Shown: positions 1-8,044, counted from the stretch's first letter. The stretch is DNA of 64,000 bases from Nocardioides szechwanensis (GCF_900103935.1 NZ_FNIC01000001.1:288306-352305), one strand, 5' to 3'. The notes: generated from the sequence alone by a model not told the origin. Numbers and translations are program-made.

Positions 1-247
1 GGTCGTGACGTGAGTAGGACCGGAAAGCGATATGGGTCTCGGTTTCGTTGACCCCGGGCACCTTGTTGAGGCGGTCGGCGATCACCGCGGCGACGTCGTC
101 GTGGTTGCGCACGCGCACGAGCGCGATCAGGTCGATCTGGCCGGTCACGGAGTAGACCTCGCTGACCCCGTCGAGGGCGGCGATCGCCTCGGCCACCTCG
201 GGGATCCGGGCGACGTCGGCCTTCACGAAGACGATGGCGGTGATCAT
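1..247 (-). CDS. Lrp/AsnC-type ligand-binding domain protein (partial, C-terminus cut by window edge)
   Basis: About 82 residues are visible, beginning MITAIVFVKADVARIPEV. They form a stand-alone AsnC/Lrp effector-binding (RAM) domain with no DNA-binding helix-turn-helix. Such small proteins usually act as ligand-sensing oligomers or partners of full regulators; the ligand is unknown. The start ATG overlaps the stop of the upstream exonuclease gene (ATGA, 244-247), which suggests translational coupling. It may also have its own leaderless promoter, because TAGGCT lies 7 nt upstream of the ATG (255-260, read on the minus strand). The remaining C-terminal residues lie outside the window. Confidence 0.85.
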   Translation of the reverse strand, partial: MITAIVFVKADVARIPEVAEAIAALDGVSEVYSVTGQIDLIALVRVRNHDDVAAVIADRLNKVPGVNETETHIAFRSYSRHD

Positions 248-1974
248 GGGCGCGAGCCTAACGCTCCGTCGAGGTGACGACTCGCCCCCTGCACGGGACA
301 GGTCCACTCGCCCTCGACGTCGATCAGCCTGACCGTCGGGGACTCGAGCCACCGGAGCAGCCGCTCGGTCTCCTCGGCGGTCGCCGCGGGGACCGGACCG
401 GGCGCGGGGACCACGGTCTCGGCCGAGGCTCGGAGCGCGGCCACGTAGGCCAGGGCGTCGGCGCCGGGAGGGATCACCCCGGCCGCGGCGAGCCGGCCGT
501 GACGCACGACGTGCACCGCCCACCGGCCGTCGTCCTCCCGGCGGGCGGCGACCACCTCGGAGCATCGCGTCAGCGAGCTGAGGCGTTGGGTGCGAGCGGC
601 GGCTCGGACGAACGCGGCCAGCCGGTCGCGGTGGACGCCGGCCTCCTCGTAGCGCTCGTCGGCCGCGAGGGCGGCCATGCGCTGGTTGACGATCTCGACC
701 ACGTCGTCGGGGCGGCGCAGCAGGGTCTCCCGGAGCTGGCGTACGACGGCGGCATAGGTGTCGCTGTCGACGCTGCCGTCGCACGGAGAGAGACACCGGC
801 CGAGCTCGGCGAGCACACAGGCGGAGCGTGCCGGGTGGAGGCCGAACTTGTCGGAGCACTGGCGCACCGGGAACGTGTCGTGGAGGGCGGCCAGGCACTT
901 CTCGGCCAGCTTGCGCGAGCCGAACGGCCCGAGGTAGTCGGCGTCGTCGTCGAGGACCCGCTTGACCAGCGACAGGCGCGGCCAGGGCTCGCGGGTGAGC
1001 TTGACGAAGGTGACCTTCTCGGGGAACCGGGAGCGCCGGTTGTAGCTCGGCTTGTGCTCCGCGATGAGGCGCAGCTCGCGGACCTCGGCCTCGAGCGGGG
1101 TGGCGCACTCGATGGCCTGCACGCTCGAGGCGAGCCCGACCATCTCACCCATCCGGGAGCGGGTCTCGGAGGCGGTGAAGTAGGAGCGGACACGCGTGCG
1201 GACGTCGCGGGACGTGCCGATGTAGAGCACCCGGGAGCGGTCGTCCTTGAAGAGGTAGACACCGGGGGAGTGGGGAAGCCCGTCGGCGAGGTGTCGCTTG
1301 CGGCGCTGGGCCGTCGACACCCGCGACGAGAAGGTCTGGAGCTCCTCGAGGGTGTGGACCCCCAGGGCGCCGAGCCGCTCCATGAGCCCGTGGAGCACGT
1401 CGACGGTCGCCCGGGCGTCGGCCAGCGCGCGGTGGTTGGGCGTGGTGGCGGAGTGGAACACCCGGGCCAAGGAGGACAGCTTGTGGTTGGGGGCCTCGTC
1501 CCGGGTGACGACGCGGCGGGCGAGGCGCACCGTGTCGACCACTTCGAAGGCCGGCCAGGGTCGACCCTGCACCTCGGCGAAGTGGCGCAGGAAGCCCACG
1601 TCGAACGGGGCGTTGTGGGCGACCAGGACGGTCCCGGCGGCGAACTCGAGGAAGGCGGGCAGCGCCGACTCGATCGGCGGGGCGTCGGCGACCATGGAGT
1701 TGCTGATGCCGGTGAGCACGGCGATGAAGGCAGGGATCTGTGTCTGCGGGTTGACCAGCGTCTGGAACTCGCCGAGCACCTCACCGCCGCGCACCTTGAC
1801 CGCGCCGATCTCGGTGATCATCGACCCGGCCGCTGCCGAGCCGCCCGTCGTCTCGAGGTCGACCACGCAGAAGGTCACGTCACGCAGCGGCCGCCCCAGC
1901 TCGTCGAAGCTTCGCTGGGACTCCCACCGTGACGTCGGTGCCCCGGGGGAGGCGGTGGGTGCTGCCTGGCTCAT
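244..1974 (-). CDS. DEDDh 3'-5' exonuclease fused to UvrC-like GIY-YIG domain
   Basis: The 576-residue protein starts with a DnaQ/Pol III epsilon-type exonuclease domain: DLETT at 39-43, HNAPFD at 120-125 and HRALAD at 181-186 supply D39, E41, D125, H181 and D186. A GIY-YIG nuclease domain like the UvrC N-terminus follows (GVY at 238-240, YIG at 251-253), then a UvrC-like Cys-containing region. The same architecture is known in Rv2191 of M. tuberculosis and in Cho-type proteins, so a role in DNA repair is likely but its substrate is unproven. The start at 1974 is preferred over in-frame starts further upstream because TACCGT lies exactly 7 nt before it (leaderless) and because it leaves room for the divergent gene at 2037. 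Confidence 0.9.
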   Translation of the reverse strand: MSQAAPTASPGAPTSRWESQRSFDELGRPLRDVTFCVVDLETTGGSAAAGSMITEIGAVKVRGGEVLGEFQTLVNPQTQIPAFIAVLTGISNSMVADAPPIESALPAFLEFAAGTVLVAHNAPFDVGFLRHFAEVQGRPWPAFEVVDTVRLARRVVTRDEAPNHKLSSLARVFHSATTPNHRALADARATVDVLHGLMERLGALGVHTLEELQTFSSRVSTAQRRKRHLADGLPHSPGVYLFKDDRSRVLYIGTSRDVRTRVRSYFTASETRSRMGEMVGLASSVQAIECATPLEAEVRELRLIAEHKPSYNRRSRFPEKVTFVKLTREPWPRLSLVKRVLDDDADYLGPFGSRKLAEKCLAALHDTFPVRQCSDKFGLHPARSACVLAELGRCLSPCDGSVDSDTYAAVVRQLRETLLRRPDDVVEIVNQRMAALAADERYEEAGVHRDRLAAFVRAAARTQRLSSLTRCSEVVAARREDDGRWAVHVVRHGRLAAAGVIPPGADALAYVAALRASAETVVPAPGPVPAATAEETERLLRWLESPTVRLIDVEGEWTCPVQGASRHLDGALGSRP

Positions 1975-1981
1975 GTGACCG

Positions 1982-1987
1982 ACGGTA
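1982..1987 (-). promoter_or_regulatory. -10 hexamer TACCGT for leaderless exonuclease mRNA
   Basis: On the minus strand TACCGT is followed by 7 nt and then the ATG at 1974. This TANNNT-6/7-start spacing recurs at more than 20 genes in the window and fits an actinobacterial SigA -10 driving leaderless transcription. Confidence 0.5.
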
Positions 1988-2024
1988 GGACCGGGCACCG
2001 ACAATCTCTGGAAGCCGCGCCCCA

Positions 2025-2030
2025 TAGGGT
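2025..2030 (+). promoter_or_regulatory. -10 hexamer TAGGGT, leaderless
   Basis: TAGGGT is followed by 6 nt and the GTG start at 2037, matching the leaderless promoter geometry seen across the window. Confidence 0.55.
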
Positions 2031-2036
2031 GTCCCG

Positions 2037-2318
2037 GTGAGCTCGACACGACCGACCGTCCCTGACACCGCCCACCGCTGGCGGTGCGCCGGTTGCGGCA
2101 ACCTGACCCGCTTCGACGTCACGCGCACCCGTCGTACCAAGGAGTTCTGGCACTTCGACCTGGCAGGGGACCACCAGGTCGAGCAGGTCGACCTGCTCGG
2201 TGAGGACGTCGAGACCGTGTCCTGCCGCTGGTGCGGCCGTGATGATGTTATCGAACTGGTGCAACGTTCTGCCTGGGCTGAGGGTTCAGTCGAGGACCCG
2301 ACGAGCCCCACGAGCTAG
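2037..2318 (+). CDS. Small zinc-ribbon-like conserved protein
   Basis: The protein has 93 residues. Two CxxC pairs, CAGC near residue 17 and CRWC near residue 65, flank a basic, aromatic middle segment, the pattern of a treble-clef or zinc-ribbon fold. There is no signal peptide or membrane segment. The GTG start at 2037 lies 6 nt after TAGGGT (2025-2030), so the mRNA is probably leaderless. It is divergent from the exonuclease gene and convergent with the methyltransferase. I do not recognise a specific family; metal binding is inference from the paired cysteines. Confidence 0.65.
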   Translation: MSSTRPTVPDTAHRWRCAGCGNLTRFDVTRTRRTKEFWHFDLAGDHQVEQVDLLGEDVETVSCRWCGRDDVIELVQRSAWAEGSVEDPTSPTS

Positions 2319-2323
2319 GTCTC

Positions 2324-2923
2324 TCAGACGTCAGAGGACTTCGTGGCCAAGACCGTGAACTCGTTGTAGGTGAAGATCCTCCCGAACGCGCGCGGAGCTG
2401 GGAAGCTCCTCCATCTTCCGGCCGTCAGACCACACAGCTGAGCGAGCGCTTCGAGATCCTCGCCCGATGTCCACTCGACGTGCGTCGGGTCAGAGTCATA
2501 CCCGCGTTCTTGAGGACAGATGAAGAACGCGCGACCACCGGGTCGGAGGGCGGGCAGGTAGTCCTGGATGATCGCCACGGCCTCGTCTCGGGACATGTGC
2601 TCGATGACGTGGGCGAACAGGAGACCGTCGAACGCCCCGATGAAGGTGTCTGAGCGTTCGCGCCACTCGGGTGTTGTGAATGCTTCGAATCCGTGCGAGC
2701 GCGCCCGGGCGACCGACGTGGGGTTGTGGTCAACCCCGACGGAACCGGTGTCGAGTGACCACAAGTTCCGGCCAACGCCGCATCCAACGTCGAGTGTCCT
2801 GCCAAGGGACTGGCGACGCAGATTCCATTGGTAGGGAGCCTGGACGTTAAGCAGGCGCTTCCACATTCTCGAGCCCTTGTGCTCGAGTCTTTTCGTGTAG
2901 TCACTGCCACTCGTATCAGTCAC
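2324..2923 (-). CDS. Class I SAM-dependent methyltransferase
   Basis: This 199-residue protein carries motif I LDVGCGVGRN near residues 44-53, an acidic VDHN at the end of the next strand, and an HVIEH segment followed by LRPGGRAFF, typical of Methyltransf_11/23 enzymes. The acceptor substrate cannot be told. The GTG start is supported by TATTCT 6 nt upstream (2930-2935 on the minus strand). Base composition looks lower in GC than its neighbours: I counted 37/60 and 35/60 G+C in two lines (2341-2400 and 2641-2700). Recent horizontal acquisition is therefore possible. It converges tightly with the upstream zinc-ribbon gene. Confidence 0.8.
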   Translation of the reverse strand: MTDTSGSDYTKRLEHKGSRMWKRLLNVQAPYQWNLRRQSLGRTLDVGCGVGRNLWSLDTGSVGVDHNPTSVARARSHGFEAFTTPEWRERSDTFIGAFDGLLFAHVIEHMSRDEAVAIIQDYLPALRPGGRAFFICPQERGYDSDPTHVEWTSGEDLEALAQLCGLTAGRWRSFPAPRAFGRIFTYNEFTVLATKSSDV

Positions 2924-3012
2924 TGGAGAAGAATAGGGGCGACACCGTGTGCGCGGGGGCCGGCTGGGATTGCTTCCATGGGGATGTCGGCGGCGCCTGT
3001 CAGCCTGAGGGC

Positions 3013-3219
3013 ATGACGACGAGAATCGACTGCGACACCTGCGTGGTGCGCGGCCTGGCGTGCCACGACTGCGTGGTGACCGTGCTGCTCGGGCCGCCGC
3101 CGGAGCTCACCTTCGACGATGACGAGCGGCGCGCCTTCGAGGCGCTCGCCGCCGGTGGCCTGGTGCCGCCGCTGCGACTGGTCCAGCCCATGGCCGGACC
3201 GGAGGTCGAGTCCGCCTGA
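3013..3219 (+). CDS. Small Cys-rich conserved actinobacterial protein
   Basis: The 68-residue protein begins MTTRIDCDTCVVRG. Three or four clustered cysteines (CDTC and CHDC within the first 21 residues) are followed by a hydrophobic VVTVLLG strand and an acidic segment. The spacing suggests metal binding, but no function is known to me. An open frame continues upstream to 2947, but the ATG at 3013 starts directly at the conserved-looking Cys cluster and is the more economical start. It lies just upstream of the riboswitch-controlled NlpC/P60 gene on the same strand. Confidence 0.6.
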   Translation: MTTRIDCDTCVVRGLACHDCVVTVLLGPPPELTFDDDERRAFEALAAGGLVPPLRLVQPMAGPEVESA

Positions 3220-3236
3220 GAAGTGTCGACCCTGAG

Positions 3237-3266
3237 TTGGCCAGGCCCCGGTCGGGCGACTAACCT
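3237..3266 (+). promoter_or_regulatory. Promoter of the riboswitch/NlpC-P60 transcript
   Basis: TTGGCC (3237-3242) and TAACCT (3261-3266) are separated by 18 nt, placing transcription start near 3273, at the 5' edge of the riboswitch. Confidence 0.5.
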
Positions 3267-3272
3267 GAGGCG

Positions 3273-3465
3273 TTCAGGCGTCTGTGGAAGTGGGCCACCA
3301 GGGTCCGCGCAGGTGCCGCGTCGAGTTCTGGGTCGCCTTCGGGGGCGTCCCGGGAGCCGGGGAACCAACTCACCTGGGGTGAATCCCTCGCAAGGCGCCG
3401 CGCAAGCGGCGAGGAGCGAAGGTAGGGCTAAGTCGTGCCCGAACCCGTCAGCTCACCCGGTAGGC
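3273..3465 (+). promoter_or_regulatory. Cyclic di-AMP (ydaO/yuaA) riboswitch
   Basis: The hallmark conserved blocks appear in order: GCCGGGGAACC at 3356-3366, GGGGTGAATCCC at 3377-3387, AGGGC near 3424, and CCCGAACCCGTCAGCT at about 3438-3453 followed by the closing GTAGGCG. These match the c-di-AMP riboswitch consensus, known in Actinobacteria ahead of cell-wall hydrolases, where ligand binding normally lowers expression. Here it ends just before the GTG start of an NlpC/P60 hydrolase, linking cell-wall remodelling to c-di-AMP and osmotic state. Confidence 0.9.
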
Positions 3466-3494
3466 GTACGACACGCAAGGGAGACCGCCCGCTC

Positions 3495-4469
3495 GTGCGG
3501 AAGCGACTCATCACTGCCCTGTCGGGTTTGGCTCTGGCCACCGCGATCGGGCTCGTTCCCTCGACCTCGGCCCAGGCCGAGCCCGACATCGACACCGTCC
3601 AGGCCCGCGTCGACCGGCTCTACCACGAGGCCGAGCAGGCTTCCGAGCGCTACAACGACGCGAAGATCGAGCTTGACGCCCTCCAGCGTGACCTCGAGTC
3701 GCTGCGCGCCGACCAGGAACGACAGGACGCCGACCTGGGAGCGGTTCGCGAGCAGGTCAAGGACACGATGCTGCGCCAGTTCGAGGGCCAGGGCATCTCG
3801 GCGGTCGGTGAGGTCTTCGTCTCCGACGACCCCAGCGCCTTCCTCTCCCAGCTCTCGACCATGTCGAGCTACACCAGCTACCAGGACGCGCTCCTCGACG
3901 ACTACGCGACCGAGGTCCAGGCCCTCGACATCCGCCGTACGGCCACCGCCACGCGCCTCGAGCAGGTCGAGAAGACCGAGGAGCGCCTCGCCGCCGAGAA
4001 GGCGACCATCGAGGCGAAGCACTCCGAGGCCGAGTCGCTGCTCGACCGCCTCAAGGAGGAGGAGCGGACCCAGATCCTCTCCCGCGGCAGCACCACCGTG
4101 CCCTCCGTCGTCCCCGCCTCCGGCCGAGCGGCCGCTGCGGTCGCCTACGCCATGGCGCAGGTCGGCGACGCCTACGTCTACGGCGCGGCCGGCCCGAGCG
4201 CGTGGGACTGCTCTGGGCTGACGATGGTGGCCTGGGCCCAGGCGGGCGTGGCTCTGCCGCACTCCTCCAGCGCCCAGTACTCCTCCGGCGCCCGGGTGTC
4301 CTCCAGCGACCTGCAGCCCGGTGACCTGGTCTTCTACTACAGCCCGATCAGCCACGTCGGCATGTACATCGGCAACGGCCTGATCGTGCACGCGGCGAAC
4401 CCCAGCTCAGGGACGCGGGTGGCCGAGCTCTACTCCATGCCGTACGTCGGTGCGGTCCGCCCTGGCTGA
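3495..4469 (+). CDS. Secreted NlpC/P60 peptidoglycan endopeptidase (RipA-like)
   Basis: The protein has 324 residues: an N-terminal signal peptide (to about residue 28, SAQA), a long coiled coil (about 30-195), a linker and an NlpC/P60 domain. The catalytic Cys is C239 in WDCSG, with H287 (SHVG) and H299 (IVHA). It should cleave D-gamma-glutamyl-diaminopimelate links in the cell wall; M. tuberculosis Rv2190c is the apparent counterpart. The GTG at 3495 is chosen over an in-frame start at 3435, because 3435 lies inside the riboswitch and 3495 is preceded by AAGGGAG and begins the signal sequence. Expression is expected to respond to c-di-AMP. Confidence 0.92.
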   Translation: MRKRLITALSGLALATAIGLVPSTSAQAEPDIDTVQARVDRLYHEAEQASERYNDAKIELDALQRDLESLRADQERQDADLGAVREQVKDTMLRQFEGQGISAVGEVFVSDDPSAFLSQLSTMSSYTSYQDALLDDYATEVQALDIRRTATATRLEQVEKTEERLAAEKATIEAKHSEAESLLDRLKEEERTQILSRGSTTVPSVVPASGRAAAAVAYAMAQVGDAYVYGAAGPSAWDCSGLTMVAWAQAGVALPHSSSAQYSSGARVSSSDLQPGDLVFYYSPISHVGMYIGNGLIVHAANPSSGTRVAELYSMPYVGAVRPG

Positions 4470-5733
4470 CCCGCCGACCTCGAAGGCCGGCCGTCCACGT
4501 CTGTGGGTGGCCGGCCTTTCGCTGTTGCTGCTGGTGGCCGTCGGGCTGATTTCGTGGTCCGTGCTCGTACCCGAGTCCTACGTGGCGACCCCGCCCAGTG
4601 AGCAGCCGGTTGAGACGGTGCGCCCGGGCGAGGCGGCCCAGGCCCTGAGCGCGCTCGAGGACGCCGTCGAGTCCGGTGACGCAGCCGCCGCTCGGGCGCT
4701 TGCTCCAGCCGGCGACACAGTGGCCGGCGACCTCCTGGCGGCAGTGGTCGGCAACGCGGAGGCACTCCGCGTCACCGACCTCTCCATGCGCTACGTCGAC
4801 GTCACCGGAGCCCCCGCCGATGACGGCCGCTGGAGCGCCGCGGTCGACGTCACCTGGCGTTTCGCGGGCTACGACGACAACGCCGCGCGGGCCGAGGTGG
4901 TCGTGACGTTCGCCTCCGACGATGCCCGCGTGGCGATCGCCGGTGTCGGCGGCGGCGACCGGGTGGCCCCGCTCTGGATGGCCGGGCCCGTGACCGTGCG
5001 GCGTACCCGCGACGTGCTGGTGCTCGTCTCGGACAGTGGCGCCGCGGCCGAGCGGGTCGCGGAGCGCTACCTGAGGCTGGGCCGCGCGGCCCGGCCGGTC
5101 GTGCGCCGGGTGCTGCCGAGCTGGACCGGCGGGCTGGTCCTGGAGGTGCCGTCGACGCAGGCCGAGCTCGACCGCACCCTGGCTGCCGAGCCCGGCGAGT
5201 ACGGCGGCGTCGCCGCGGTCACCGCGGCACCCGACCTCTCCAACGCGCCGGGAGCACCGGTCCACGTCTTCCTCAACCCCGCCGAGCTCGACCGGTTGCG
5301 CAGCCTCGGGGCACAGGTCGTGGTCAGCCACGAGGCGACCCACGTCGCCACCGATGCAACCAGCAGCGTGTCGGTCCCGCAGTGGCTCCTGGAGGGCTTC
5401 GCCGACTACGTGTCACTGCGCGACGTCGACCTGCCCGAGACGCGTGCGGCCGCCCAGGTCATCGCGCAGGTTCGTGAGAGCGGGCCACCGCGCGCGCTGC
5501 CCGGGGCGACGGAGTTCGACGCCTCCACGGGCCACGCGGGGGCGGCCTACGAGGCCGCCTGGCTGGCCTGCCGGGTGCTGGCCGACCGTGGTGGCGAGGA
5601 CGCACTCGTGCGCTTCTACGACGACCTCGGCGAGGGTGTGCCTCTCGCCCAGGCGCTGCGCGACTCATTCGACTGGACCGAGGCCGAGCTGCTCCGCGCG
5701 TGGCGGACCCGGCTGTCAGACTTGGCGGCGTGA
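4450..5733 (+). CDS. Membrane-anchored HExxH metallopeptidase-like protein
   Basis: The 427-residue protein has an N-terminal transmembrane helix (about 18-38), an extracytoplasmic region resembling an NTF2-like or linker segment, and a C-terminal peptidase-MA-like domain with HEATH (HExxH) near residue 298 followed by WLLEGFADYV, which supplies a plausible third ligand. Function is inferred from the motif only. The GTG start at 4450 overlaps the last codons of the NlpC/P60 gene, and the stop overlaps the start of the next metalloprotease, so the three genes probably form one operon under the riboswitch. Confidence 0.75.
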   Translation: MRSALADPPTSKAGRPRLWVAGLSLLLLVAVGLISWSVLVPESYVATPPSEQPVETVRPGEAAQALSALEDAVESGDAAAARALAPAGDTVAGDLLAAVVGNAEALRVTDLSMRYVDVTGAPADDGRWSAAVDVTWRFAGYDDNAARAEVVVTFASDDARVAIAGVGGGDRVAPLWMAGPVTVRRTRDVLVLVSDSGAAAERVAERYLRLGRAARPVVRRVLPSWTGGLVLEVPSTQAELDRTLAAEPGEYGGVAAVTAAPDLSNAPGAPVHVFLNPAELDRLRSLGAQVVVSHEATHVATDATSSVSVPQWLLEGFADYVSLRDVDLPETRAAAQVIAQVRESGPPRALPGATEFDASTGHAGAAYEAAWLACRVLADRGGEDALVRFYDDLGEGVPLAQALRDSFDWTEAELLRAWRTRLSDLAA

Positions 5734-6971
5734 CCACCCCCGACCGCAGGGCCGCCCTGTGGACCACCGCCGTCGGGGCGACCGTCTTCGTCGTCGTCGC
5801 GATCTGGCTGGTGCCGTGGGACCCGGTCCCGGGCGGCGACCTCCAGTCGCTGGACCCGCGGACGGTGTTCACAGACGCCCAGATCGACCGGGCCGAGGCC
5901 TACGCCCGCCAGGCTCGCACCTGGAGCTGGAGCTCGCTGGCGGTGTCGCTGGCGATGGTGTGCTGGCTGGCGTTCGGGCGCCGCGGTCGTGCCCTCTTCC
6001 AGCGGCTCCCGGGACCGTGGTGGGTGCAGGTGCCGCTGGCCGTCGCCGTCGTCGAGCTGGTGCTCCGGGTCGTGACCCTGCCGTTCGCGGTCCTGCTCCG
6101 GCAGGGCCGGCTCGACGAGGGGCTCACGAACCAGTCCTGGGGCGCGTTCGCCGTCGACCTCGTGAAGAGCGAGGTCGTCGGCATCGTCGTCACGTCGTTG
6201 GCACTGGTCGCCGTCGTCGCCTGCGCCCGGCGCTGGCGGCGGGCCTGGCCTGCCGTGGCCGCGGGCGCGCTCGGGGTGCTCGTGCTGGCCGGCTCGTTCG
6301 TCTACCCCCTGGTCGTCGAGCCGCTCTTCAACGACTTCGAGCCGTTGCCGGACGGCCCGCTGCGGACGCAGATCATGGCTTTGGCCGACGCGGAGGGGGT
6401 GCAGGTCGACGACGTGCTGGTCGCCGACGCGTCACGACGTACGACGACACTCAACGCCTACGTCTCCGGCTTCGGCGGGACCCGCCGTGTCGTCGTCTAC
6501 GACAACCTCGTGGACGACCTGCCGCAGGACCAGGCGCTCTCGGTCGTGGCGCACGAGCTCGCCCATGCGCGCCACGGCGACGTGGTCACGGGGTCGGTGC
6601 TCGGCGCCGCTGGCGCGGTCACCGGCGTCGGGCTGCTGGCGCTGCTGCTGGCCGGCCTGGGACGACGGAGACGAGGCGGACACCTGGCCCAGGGCGGGGT
6701 CGCGGTCCCGGTGGTCCTGGCGTTGGTGTCGCTGGCCACCGTGGCCACGTCACCGGTGGAGAACGCCGTCAGCCGCCAGATCGAGATCCGCGCCGACGTC
6801 GACGCCCTGCGGGCCACCGACGACCCCGAGGCGTTCAAGGCCATGCAGACCCAGCTCGCGCTGCGCTCGCTGGCCGACCCCACCCCGCCGGCGTGGAGCC
6901 AGTTCTGGTTCGGCAGCCACCCGACCGGGCTGACGCGAATGGCCCTCGCCGACCGGATGCCGAGCGACTGA
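5730..6971 (+). CDS. M48 family (Ste24/CAAX-type) membrane metalloprotease
   Basis: This 413-residue protein has several membrane helices in its N-terminal half, then the M48 core with HELAH at 275-279 (zinc ligands H275 and H279, catalytic E276). A further pair of helices follows, and a downstream EIRADVDA segment supplies the third ligand. It resembles Ste24/HtpX-type proteases that process membrane or lipidated proteins. The GTG at 5730 overlaps the previous stop (GTGA); this coupled start is preferred over a GTG 10 codons upstream. Confidence 0.87.
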   Translation: MTTPDRRAALWTTAVGATVFVVVAIWLVPWDPVPGGDLQSLDPRTVFTDAQIDRAEAYARQARTWSWSSLAVSLAMVCWLAFGRRGRALFQRLPGPWWVQVPLAVAVVELVLRVVTLPFAVLLRQGRLDEGLTNQSWGAFAVDLVKSEVVGIVVTSLALVAVVACARRWRRAWPAVAAGALGVLVLAGSFVYPLVVEPLFNDFEPLPDGPLRTQIMALADAEGVQVDDVLVADASRRTTTLNAYVSGFGGTRRVVVYDNLVDDLPQDQALSVVAHELAHARHGDVVTGSVLGAAGAVTGVGLLALLLAGLGRRRRGGHLAQGGVAVPVVLALVSLATVATSPVENAVSRQIEIRADVDALRATDDPEAFKAMQTQLALRSLADPTPPAWSQFWFGSHPTGLTRMALADRMPSD

Positions 6972-7005
6972 GTCGCTGGCGGTCCGGCCGACGAGGGCCA
7001 GTGCG

Positions 7006-7020
7006 CTCCCGTTCAGGGAG
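7006..7020. terminator. Short hairpin between convergent genes
   Basis: CTCCC and GGGAG are separated by 5 nt, between the M48 protease gene and the convergent pilin gene. The stem is only 5 bp and has no U-tract, so the terminator role is weakly supported. Confidence 0.25.
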
Positions 7021-7027
7021 ACTCGGT

Positions 7028-7231
7028 CTAGCAGCTGCCGGCGCCAGTCCCGCCCACGCTCTTGCAGGTCTTGTCGAAGAGGTCCTGGATCGTGCCGCTG
7101 AAGGCGAAGATCACGACGGCGACGAGGGCGGCGATGCCGGCGATGAGGAGGCCGTACTCGACTGCCGAGGCGCCGCGCTCCTCCATCGACGCAAAGCGGG
7201 CGTTGAGCAGGATGCGGAGGTACTCGATCAT
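7028..7231 (-). CDS. flp: Flp-family type IVb pilin
   Basis: The 67-residue prepilin has a short leader ending MEERG, then ASAVEYGLLIAGIAALV. The Gly-Ala cleavage site, the Glu at +5 and the hydrophobic helix define Flp/Fap pilins, which TadV-type prepilin peptidases process. Two cysteines near the C-terminus (C56 and C67) could form a disulfide. The start at 7231 is fixed by AAGGGAG about 6 nt upstream and by the normal length of the family; an open frame extends further upstream but lacks support. It is separated from the rest of the tad locus by the two-component pair and a 159-nt intergenic region, so it may be transcribed from its own promoter. Confidence 0.93.
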   Translation of the reverse strand: MIEYLRILLNARFASMEERGASAVEYGLLIAGIAALVAVVIFAFSGTIQDLFDKTCKSVGGTGAGSC

Positions 7232-7273
7232 GGGGGTCTCCCTTTGGGTTGGAACCGGCGTTTCGGGTGCGAG

Positions 7274-7287
7274 GCGAGGAACCTCGC
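7274..7287. repeat. Short inverted repeat in the flp leader
   Basis: GCGAGG and CCTCGC flank AA. The repeat sits 43-56 nt upstream of the pilin start and could form a 5'UTR hairpin or a second operator. Confidence 0.3.
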
Positions 7288-7346
7288 GTCCGATCAGCAT
7301 CGCCGCTCCGTCCCCCGCGGGGGATCGGGCGATGAGTCCGACCTGG

Positions 7347-7364
7347 CTAGTCATTTATGACTAG
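7347..7364. promoter_or_regulatory. Perfect inverted repeat, candidate operator of flp
   Basis: CTAGTCAT and ATGACTAG are separated by TT, giving 8-bp perfect arms in AT-rich sequence, unusual in this GC-rich window. The repeat lies about 116 nt upstream of the Flp start, between the response regulator stop and the pilin gene. It is a candidate regulator-binding site, possibly for the adjacent response regulator (inference). Confidence 0.45.
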
Positions 7365-7390
7365 GTGATACCCAGGGACTCAGGCAACCG

Positions 7391-8044
7391 TCAGCGGGCG
7401 GTGGAGGAGATGCTCGACAGCAGGCCGATCCGCATGGCGGTGACCAGCGCCTGGGCGCGGTTGGAGGCCCCGAGCTTCTGGTAGATCCGCGCGATGTGGG
7501 ACTTGGCGGTCGACTCGCTGAGGTAGAGCTTGTCGCCGATCGCGGCCGCACCGAGCCCGTCCGCGAGCAGGAGGAGCACCTCGTGCTCGCGGTCGGTCAG
7601 CTTGGTCGACTCGGAGCTCTGGCGGCGCAGCATCGCGCCCACCAGGCCGCTGCACACGAAGGACCGGGGGGACACGGCGGCGTGGCGGGCGGCGCGCACG
7701 ACCTCGCCGGCGGGCGCGTCCTTGCCGACGAAGCCCGAGGCGCCGGCCTGCATGGCGGCGAAGATCTGGTCGTCGCCGGAGTGCATCGTGAGCACGATGA
7801 GGCCGGTGGTGTCGCTCTTCCCGCGGATCGTGCGCACGATGTCCAGCCCGGTGCCGTCCTGGAGCTGAAGGTCGGCGACGACCACGTCCGGCCCGAGCTC
7901 GTCGTACGCCGTCATCGCCTCGGCCACGCTCGAGGCCAGGCCGACGATGGTCATGTCGTCCTCGAGGTCGATCACGGCGGCGAGGCCGTTGCGGATCAGC
8001 TCGTGGTCGTCGACGAGGAGGATGCGGATCGGGGCGTCGCTCAT
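7391..8044 (-). CDS. NarL/FixJ-family response regulator in the tad locus
   Basis: The 217-residue protein has an N-terminal receiver domain (VDDHE, phospho-acceptor D58 in VVADLQ, conserved K near 109) and a C-terminal LuxR-type HTH (LTDREHEVLLLLADGL, then SESTAKSHIARIYQKLG). The start overlaps the stop of the histidine kinase gene (ATGA, 8041-8044), so the two are co-translated and form a cognate pair. Position between the tad assembly genes and the pilin gene suggests it controls pilus expression. Confidence 0.92.
   Translation of the reverse strand: MSDAPIRILLVDDHELIRNGLAAVIDLEDDMTIVGLASSVAEAMTAYDELGPDVVVADLQLQDGTGLDIVRTIRGKSDTTGLIVLTMHSGDDQIFAAMQAGASGFVGKDAPAGEVVRAARHAAVSPRSFVCSGLVGAMLRRQSSESTKLTDREHEVLLLLADGLGAAAIGDKLYLSESTAKSHIARIYQKLGASNRAQALVTAMRIGLLSSISSTAR

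Noticed and set aside
7313..7324. CCCCCGCGGGGG palindrome as an operator
   Set aside because: Simple GC symmetry expected by chance in this genome; no conserved context.
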